In this document: positions 59,263 through 64,000 of the stretch, piece by piece | Position numbering within the stretch: position 1 is the stretch's first letter | How the letters are laid out: each line of letters begins with the position of its first letter | NCBI GenBank assembly: GCA_023423935.1 | Contig: JAFAEQ010000050.1 | Coordinates: 62,001 to 126,000 of the forward strand | DNA length: 64,000 nucleotides | Reading direction: 5' to 3' | Source: Pseudomonadota bacterium | GTDB taxonomy: Bacteria; Pseudomonadota; Gammaproteobacteria; Steroidobacterales; Steroidobacteraceae | Notes under the pieces: model-generated | Database searches by the model: none | The model's input: the letters and a program-made list of their open reading frames with translations, nothing else | What the model was told of the DNA's origin: nothing | Made by a program: the position numbers and the translations under genes

Positions 59263-60663
59263 GTGACGCAGCCTGGTTTTCGCACCGAGCGAGACAGTCT
59301 CGGTGAGCTCAAGGTCCCTGCCGATGCTCTGTGGGGTCCGCAGACGCAACGCGCGGTCGAGAACTTCCCGATCAGCGGACTGCGCATGCCGCGCGATTTC
59401 ATTCGCGCACTCGGTCTCATCAAATGGGCCGCGGCCACCGCGAACCTCGAGCTCGATGCGCTCGATCCGAAACGGGCAGGGGCCATCCAGAAGGCAGCGT
59501 TGGAAGTCGTCGAAGGCAAGCACGACTCGCAGTTTCCGGTCGACGTATTCCAGACTGGCTCGGGCACGAGCAGCAATATGAATGCGAACGAGGTGATCGC
59601 ACGCCTCGCCTCGCAGTACGCGGGAGTGCCCGTGCATCCCAACGATCACGTCAACATGGGCCAGAGCTCGAACGATGTGATTCCGAGCGCCATTCACCTG
59701 AGTGCGCTTCTGGGTATCGAACAGCACCTGTTGCCCGCGCTCGTTTATCTGAGCGGCGTCATCAGCCGTCGCATCGGTGAGATCGGCGATATCGTGAAGA
59801 CCGGTCGCACGCATCTCATGGATGCGATGCCCGTGACTTTCGGGCAGGAAATGAGCGGCTGGCTCGCGCAGGTCGAGAACAGCACCGCACGTATCATGGA
59901 CTGCCGCGCTCGGCTGCAACTGATTGCGCTCGGCGGCACGGCCGTGGGCACGGGCATCAATGCAGATCCGCGCTTCGCTGGCCGCGCCGCCCGCTATCTG
60001 TCCGTGAAGAGCGGGCTCGAACTGCGACCGAATCCCAACTATTTCGAGGCGCTCTCGTCGCAGGACGCCGCCGTGGAATTGTCCGGACAGCTGAAGACGC
60101 TCGCGGTCTCGCTCACCAAGATCGCGAACGATCTGCGCTGGATGAACAGTGGTCCGCTGGCGGGGATCGGCGAGATCAGTCTGCCCGCATTGCAGCCGGG
60201 CAGCAGCATCATGCCCGGCAAGGTCAATCCCGTGATCCCGGAGGCAGTGACGATGGTGGCGGCGCAGGTGATCGGCAACGACACCACCATCACGATCGCC
60301 GGCCAGTCCGGAAACTTTCAGTTGAACGTGATGCTGCCCGTGATCGCATATAACGTGCTGCAGAGCATCGATCTGCTTGCGAACGCTTCGCGTGCGCTCG
60401 CCGACACCGCGATTGCCGGATTCAAAGTGAATCAGGAGGTGATCGATACGGCTCTCGAGCGCAATCCGATCCTGGTGACCGCATTGAACCCCGTCATCGG
60501 TTACGAGCTCGGCGCCAAGATCGCCAAGCAGGCGTATGCGGAGCGCCGTCCGTTACGCGAGGTCGCCGCCGAACACACGAACCTGCCTGCCGCTGAGCTG
60601 GACCGTCTGCTCGATCCGCGCGAGCTGACCAAGGGCGGTATCAAGGCCGACGCGGGCGGTTGA
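59263..60663 (+). CDS. fumC: Fumarate hydratase class II
   Basis: 466 aa, oxygen-stable iron-free fumarase. TERDSLGELKVPADALWGPQTQRAVENF is the standard opening; GSGTSSNMNANEVIA near 105, NDHVNMGQSSNDVIPSAIH near 130, GRTHLMDAMPVTFGQEMSGW near 180-200, and signature GSSIMPGKVNPVIPEA near 315. GTG 59263 is supported by GGAG at 6 bp. Its stop overlaps the nudL start. It supplies malate in the TCA cycle along with sucAB and acnA in this window. Confidence 0.97.
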   Translation: MTQPGFRTERDSLGELKVPADALWGPQTQRAVENFPISGLRMPRDFIRALGLIKWAAATANLELDALDPKRAGAIQKAALEVVEGKHDSQFPVDVFQTGSGTSSNMNANEVIARLASQYAGVPVHPNDHVNMGQSSNDVIPSAIHLSALLGIEQHLLPALVYLSGVISRRIGEIGDIVKTGRTHLMDAMPVTFGQEMSGWLAQVENSTARIMDCRARLQLIALGGTAVGTGINADPRFAGRAARYLSVKSGLELRPNPNYFEALSSQDAAVELSGQLKTLAVSLTKIANDLRWMNSGPLAGIGEISLPALQPGSSIMPGKVNPVIPEAVTMVAAQVIGNDTTITIAGQSGNFQLNVMLPVIAYNVLQSIDLLANASRALADTAIAGFKVNQEVIDTALERNPILVTALNPVIGYELGAKIAKQAYAERRPLREVAAEHTNLPAAELDRLLDPRELTKGGIKADAGG

Positions 60664-61310
60664 TGGCAGAACTGCCCCACGACCGCTCGACGCTGCGTCG
60701 GTTGATCGAGACGCGACTCAGAGATTCGCACCCGCTGGGTGAGCCAGGGCACGCGTTGCTCGGTGGCGTGACCCTCGAATCCTCGGGACTGGTCCGTCAG
60801 TTCTATCCGAAAACACCTGTGGCAGCCGCGGTGCTGATTCCCATCGTCGATCATCCTGCCGGCCTCACCGTACTGCTGACTCAACGCGCATCGCACCTGC
60901 GCAATCACGCCGGCCAGATCAGTTTCCCCGGCGGTCGCATCGAGGAAGCTGAAACGGCTCTCGAAGCCGCACTGCGTGAAGCGCAGGAAGAGATCAGTCT
61001 CGAGCGCGAGTTCATTGAGGTGATCGGCTATCTGGAGCCGCAGCTCATCATCAGCGGATTCTGGGTCACGCCGGTGGTGAGTTTCGTGCGCCCTGGTTTC
61101 GCACTGCACCTCGACAGCAACGAAGTCGAGACGACGTTCGAGGTACCGCTCGCGCACGTGCTCGATCCCCACAATCATCGCTCGCGCGAGCGGCGCATCG
61201 GCGAGACCACGGTCCAGGTCTATGACATTCCGTTCGGTGAACACCGGATATGGGGTGCAACGGCAGGAATGCTCATGACGCTGTATCGTCTGCTGACCCG
61301 CGATGAATGA
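60663..61310 (+). CDS. nudL: NudL-type Nudix hydrolase (probable CoA pyrophosphatase)
   Basis: 215 aa from ATG 60663, which overlaps the fumC stop. PVAAAVLIPIVDHPAGLTVLLTQRASHLRNHAGQISFPGGRIEEAE is the typical CoA-type Nudix entrance (LLTxRxxxLxxHxGQIxFPGG), followed by LEAALREAQEEISL with the Nudix REUxEE. It hydrolyses CoA or acyl-CoA to phosphopantetheine and ADP. mazG overlaps by 4 bp. Confidence 0.9.
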   Translation: MAELPHDRSTLRRLIETRLRDSHPLGEPGHALLGGVTLESSGLVRQFYPKTPVAAAVLIPIVDHPAGLTVLLTQRASHLRNHAGQISFPGGRIEEAETALEAALREAQEEISLEREFIEVIGYLEPQLIISGFWVTPVVSFVRPGFALHLDSNEVETTFEVPLAHVLDPHNHRSRERRIGETTVQVYDIPFGEHRIWGATAGMLMTLYRLLTRDE

Positions 61311-62113
61311 GTGCGCCTATGGCAATGGAACGACTCCTGCAATTGATGACGAGGCTGCGCGATCCGCAGGACGGCTGTCCGTGGGACGTGGAACAGACCT
61401 TCGCAACGATCGCGCCGTACACGATCGAGGAAGCGTACGAAGTCGCCGATGCGATCGAGCGCAACGATCTGAGCGAGCTGCGCAGTGAGCTGGGCGATCT
61501 GCTGTTCCAGGTCGTGTTCCATTCCCAGATGGCGAAGGAGCAGGGCGCATTCCAGTTCGACGATGTCGTCGATGCCATTTGCGACAAGATGGAAAGGCGC
61601 CATCCGCACGTCTTCGGCAACGCAAGCGTGGCGGACGCGGAGGCACAAACGATTGTCTGGGAAGAGCACAAGCGTCGCGAACGAGCGGCGAAGCAGCAGA
61701 GCGTTCTTGATGACGTGCCTCTGGGTCTGCCGGCCCTTACGCGCGCGAACAAACTGGGCAAACGCGCCGCGCAGGTCGGATTCGAATGGGCAGACGTGTC
61801 GGGCGCCCTCGACAAGGTGCAGGAAGAGGTCGAGGAGCTGCGCCAGGAACTCGGCCCGACCTTGGATCTGGACCGTGTCCAGCGCGAGATCGGCGATCTG
61901 CTGTTCAGCCTCGTGAACGTCTGCCGGTACCTGAAGATCGACCCCGAGAATGCCCTGCGATCGACGAATGCCAAGTTCGAGCGCCGCTTCCGCTACATCG
62001 AAGAAAGACTGCGCAGTCAGGGCCGCGCCGCGCAGGACGCGACGCTCGAAGAAATGGACGCGCTGTGGGAAGAGGCGAAGCGTCTGGAGCGCGCCGCGCC
62101 GGGTGGCAAGTGA
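61307..62113 (+). CDS. mazG: Nucleoside triphosphate pyrophosphohydrolase MazG
   Basis: 268 aa with two MazG domains. First: LRDPQDGCPWDVEQTFATIAPYTIEEAYEVADAI with EEAYE, then LRSELGDLLFQVVFHSQMA near 60-80. Second: LGKRAAQVGFEWADVSGALDKVQEEVEELRQEL near 155-185 and REIGDLLFSLVNVCRYL. The C-terminal NAKFERRFRYIEERL closes the family pattern. It clears aberrant NTPs and lowers (p)ppGpp-related stress signals. The ATG overlaps the nudL stop; fumC-nudL-mazG is one transcriptional unit by spacing. Confidence 0.95.
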   Translation: MSAPMAMERLLQLMTRLRDPQDGCPWDVEQTFATIAPYTIEEAYEVADAIERNDLSELRSELGDLLFQVVFHSQMAKEQGAFQFDDVVDAICDKMERRHPHVFGNASVADAEAQTIVWEEHKRRERAAKQQSVLDDVPLGLPALTRANKLGKRAAQVGFEWADVSGALDKVQEEVEELRQELGPTLDLDRVQREIGDLLFSLVNVCRYLKIDPENALRSTNAKFERRFRYIEERLRSQGRAAQDATLEEMDALWEEAKRLERAAPGGK

Positions 62114-62263
62114 GCTGCATCACAGTTTCGTCGAAATCCGGTTCGCAGGGGACTCGTCGCTGAATCTCGTTGCTGAATAGGGTTCAGCGGGCATTCAGAG
62201 CTTGAATCCTATCGTGCGCCCCAAGCCTGGCCACCCGAGTGCCGGGTTGGAGTGGAGAAGAAA

Positions 62264-62839
62264 ATGAAGACCGTCGGACGTGCCGTGAATGCCGTGATTC
62301 TCATGGCGAGTCTGGGTATGAGCTCCGTCGTACTGGCGGCACCTCCTGCCTGGTCGAACTCGCGTCATACCGCTTATCAGGATGGCTACGACTACGCCGA
62401 TGTGGTGCGTGCCGAGCCGATCGTTCGTCAGGTGCGGGTGGAAACGCCGCGTCGTGAGTGCTGGGACGAAACACGCACAGTCGTCGAAGACCCGCATATC
62501 TCCGAGCCGGCCGTCGGCGGACGCACGCTGCTGGGCGGCATCATCGGCGGTGTGATCGGCCATCAATTCGGCAGCGGTCGCGGGCGTGATGCAGCGACGG
62601 TGGCCGGCGCCGCGATCGGAGCGGGTGTAGGTTATGACAGTGCCCGTCGCACCTACGGCACGCGCTCGACCGACGAAGTCGTGCAGCGCTGTCAGGTGCG
62701 CTACCAGGACCAGTATGAGGAGCGCATCGAGGGTTATCGCGTGACCTACGAGTACAACGGACGCGAATACACCACACGCATGCCGTATGACCCCGGCTCG
62801 AAGATCCGGGTACGTGTGGCCGTCGCTCCCGCCGAGTAA
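62264..62839 (+). CDS. Glycine-zipper 2TM-domain envelope protein
   Basis: About 191 aa from ATG 62264 (GGAG at 6 bp). Signal peptide MKTVGRAVNAVILMASLGMSSVVLA, then a charged region with one Cys pair (ECWDETRTV, VVQRCQV), and a glycine zipper GGRTLLGGIIGGVIGHQFGSGRGRDAATVAGAAIGAGVGYD near 80-120. It resembles the SlyB/YmgG-type surface-antigen family. A likely outer-membrane or periplasmic stress-related protein, close to an OmpR-type regulator. Confidence 0.8.
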   Translation: MKTVGRAVNAVILMASLGMSSVVLAAPPAWSNSRHTAYQDGYDYADVVRAEPIVRQVRVETPRRECWDETRTVVEDPHISEPAVGGRTLLGGIIGGVIGHQFGSGRGRDAATVAGAAIGAGVGYDSARRTYGTRSTDEVVQRCQVRYQDQYEERIEGYRVTYEYNGREYTTRMPYDPGSKIRVRVAVAPAE

Positions 62840-62846
62840 AGACTGC

Positions 62847-62880
62847 GGGTGATGGGGCGTGAATCCACGTCCCATCACCC
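62847..62880 (+). terminator. Strong stem-loop after the glycine-zipper gene
   Basis: A 15-bp stem (62847-62861 with 62866-62880, one G-T wobble) closed by AATC, followed by TTACACT. It starts 7 bp after the stop codon. The T-tract is poor but stem strength makes termination or transcript protection likely. The stem includes one GTGATG unit of the dispersed repeat family. Confidence 0.6.
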
Positions 62881-62896
62881 TTACACTACCGCCCCC

Positions 62897-63196
62897 ATGT
62901 CGAACCGCTTCCCGCTGCTGGCTTTGATCTCGCTGCTGAACCTCGCAGTCGTGGTGCCGGTGGCGGATGCTCAGACCCTGATCGATCGCCGCCCGCGAGG
63001 GGAACGGCAGGCCGAGCGCCCACGCGTTTCGCTCGATCAGGCAGTCAACATGGCGGAGAGCCGGTTTCGTGCAAAGGCCGTAAAGGCACAACCCTCTGTC
63101 GAAGGCGACCGTCTCGTGTACAACATCCGTCTATTGAACAGCGATGGCAGAGTCTGGAGCGTCAAGGTCGACGCACAGACAGGGCAGATGTATTGA
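62897..63196 (+). CDS. Secreted PepSY-domain protein
   Basis: 99 aa from ATG 62897. Signal peptide MSNRFPLLALISLLNLAVVVPVADA, then a basic linker and a single PepSY unit: VSLDQAVNMAESRFRAKAVKAQPSVEGDRLVYNIRLLNSDGRVWSVKVDAQTGQMY. Such small PepSY proteins often accompany PhoPQ-like two-component systems, as here; they may sense or inhibit proteases in the periplasm. Its TGA overlaps the response-regulator ATG. Confidence 0.85.
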   Translation: MSNRFPLLALISLLNLAVVVPVADAQTLIDRRPRGERQAERPRVSLDQAVNMAESRFRAKAVKAQPSVEGDRLVYNIRLLNSDGRVWSVKVDAQTGQMY

Positions 63197-63879
63197 TGCG
63201 CGTTCTGATAGTCGAAGACGAAGCTGTCTTGCGCGAGTCGCTGGCAGCGCAGCTCAAGGAGGCGGGTTTTACCGTCGATGTGGCGGCCGACGGCGAGGAA
63301 GGGCTGTACTGCGGCCGCGAATACGCGCTCGATCTGGCCATCATCGATCTCGGATTGCCCAAACTCCCGGGCCTGGACCTGATCCGCAAGCTCCGCGCCG
63401 AATCCAAGAAATATCCCATCCTCATACTGACGGCTCGTGATCGCTGGCAGGACAAAGTCGAGGGGCTGCAGGCCGGCGCAGATGACTACGTCGCCAAGCC
63501 CTTCCATTTCGAGGAGCTTCTCGCCCGCGCGCAGGCACTGCTGCGACGCTCCGGCGGCTGGGCACAACCCGTCTTGAAATGCGGCCCGGTTTCGCTCGAT
63601 CCGCGCACGCAGGAAGTCACGGTCGACGGCAAACGCGTCGAGCTGACCAGCTTCGAATACCGCATCCTCGAGTACCTGATCCATCGCGCCGGCGAAGTCA
63701 TCTCGAAAGCAGAGCTCACCGAACGTCTCTACGCGCAGGATTTCGATCGCGACAGCAACACGATCGAAGTGTTCATCGGCCGCCTGCGTCGCAAGCTCGA
63801 TCCCGAAGACACCATCAAACCGATCGAAACCCTGCGCGGCCGCGGCTACCGCTTCGCCCTTCAGCGCGACAGCACCTGA
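63196..63879 (+). CDS. OmpR/PhoP-family response regulator
   Basis: 227 aa. Receiver domain: MRVLIVEDEAVLRESL with the acidic pair, phospho-acceptor Asp in LAIIDLGLPKLPG near 51, T in LTAR near 80, and K in ADDYVAKPF near 100. C-terminal winged-helix: VELTSFEYRILEYLIHRAGEVISKAELTERLY, IEVFIGRLRRKLD and ETLRGRGYRFAL. The cognate histidine kinase should be just past the right edge. The pairing with PepSY points to sensing of cations, peptides or envelope stress. Confidence 0.93.
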   Translation: MRVLIVEDEAVLRESLAAQLKEAGFTVDVAADGEEGLYCGREYALDLAIIDLGLPKLPGLDLIRKLRAESKKYPILILTARDRWQDKVEGLQAGADDYVAKPFHFEELLARAQALLRRSGGWAQPVLKCGPVSLDPRTQEVTVDGKRVELTSFEYRILEYLIHRAGEVISKAELTERLYAQDFDRDSNTIEVFIGRLRRKLDPEDTIKPIETLRGRGYRFALQRDST

Positions 63880-63896
63880 AGCCAAGGATCCAAATG

Positions 63897-63930
63897 ATCT
63901 CCACGGGGAACACGGGGTCACCGGGGAAGA
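63897..63930. repeat. CACGGGG nonamer repeat, copy 3 (single arm in window)
   Basis: Three 9-bp units CCACGGGGA, ACACGGGGT, CACCGGGGA preceded by GATCT. The facing arm is not seen before the window edge at 64000, so the element is either one-armed or continues to the right. The rest of this tail (to 64000) has no assigned gene; a short in-frame stretch continues towards the presumed kinase. Confidence 0.65.
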
Positions 63931-64000
63931 CAAAGCGATATCCTGCGCTGTTTCTGCGACAGGTCCGATGATCGGCAGCACCTGAAGTGCTCTGGGTCGT

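Overview
The window reads as ordinary chromosomal DNA of a GC-rich gammaproteobacterium. The signature cluster ruvC-ruvA-ruvB-ybgC-tolQ-tolR-tolA-tolB-pal-cpoB-queE-queC followed by tRNA-Lys is typical of that class. The fused aspartokinase-homoserine dehydrogenase ThrA and the SpoT-like but HD-less RelA agree with it. The mix of acyl-CoA catabolism, short-Q-loop cytochrome bd and dense palindromic intergenic repeats is reminiscent of the Steroidobacter/Nevskia/Xanthomonad side of the class, but that placement is inference. There are no rRNA genes, CRISPR arrays, transposases or phage genes.

Layout. 1-2.8 kb (minus): a membrane GT2 glycosyltransferase and a radical SAM protein with translational coupling. 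3.0-5.9 kb: cydAB (bd-type quinol oxidase) and a small phosphodiesterase. 5.9-8.2 kb (minus): DUF72 protein and flavin amine oxidase. 8.4-13.6 kb: a catabolic island with two acyl-CoA dehydrogenases facing away from an acyl-CoA ligase and an IclR regulator. 13.8-19.8 kb: the 2-oxoglutarate dehydrogenase complex sucA-sucB-lpdA. 19.8-23.0 kb: an APC permease and a two-gene ABC-2-like exporter. 23.0-25.2 kb: relA (minus). 25.3-34.7 kb: Holliday junction, Tol-Pal and queuosine genes plus tRNA-Lys. 34.7-37.6 kb: an acyltransferase and an unusual ATPase-FHA fusion. 37.9-43.2 kb: thrA-thrB-thrC and a NERD-like membrane protein. 43.2-43.7 kb: an array of REP-like hairpins. 43.7-47.7 kb: M20 peptidase, tatD, a secreted TPR-like protein and a YgjP-type metalloprotease. 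47.9-50.6 kb: kynA converging on msrQ-msrP, with a scar of a tandem duplication between them. 50.8-53.0 kb: a double GFA-domain protein, a small unknown and an enoyl-CoA hydratase. 53.2-59.2 kb (minus): acnA, mnmA, nudJ, purB. 59.3-62.1 kb: fumC-nudL-mazG. 62.3-64.0 kb: a glycine-zipper envelope protein, a PepSY protein and an OmpR-type response regulator whose kinase should lie just beyond the right edge.

Functionally the window is housekeeping: TCA cycle (sucAB, lpdA, acnA, fumC), respiration (cydAB), envelope constriction (Tol-Pal), DNA recombination (ruvABC), nucleotide hygiene (nudJ, nudL, mazG), tRNA modification (queE, queC, mnmA), threonine synthesis and periplasmic methionine-sulfoxide repair (msrPQ).

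The most unusual signal is between the genes. At least ten intergenic gaps hold degenerate tandem repeats of a 7-9 bp unit, most facing an inverted partner arm so that the transcript can form a long imperfect hairpin. The unit sequence differs from gap to gap (CACGGGG, GTGATG, CTAGG, CCGCAAAGA and others) while the architecture stays the same. In several places the repeat has become part of a gene: it supplies the ybgC start and N-terminus, the msrQ C-terminus, and runs up to the queE and kynA start codons. Intervals were worked out by reading, so boundaries of repeats are good to a few bases and alternative start codons are flagged where the choice is uncertain.
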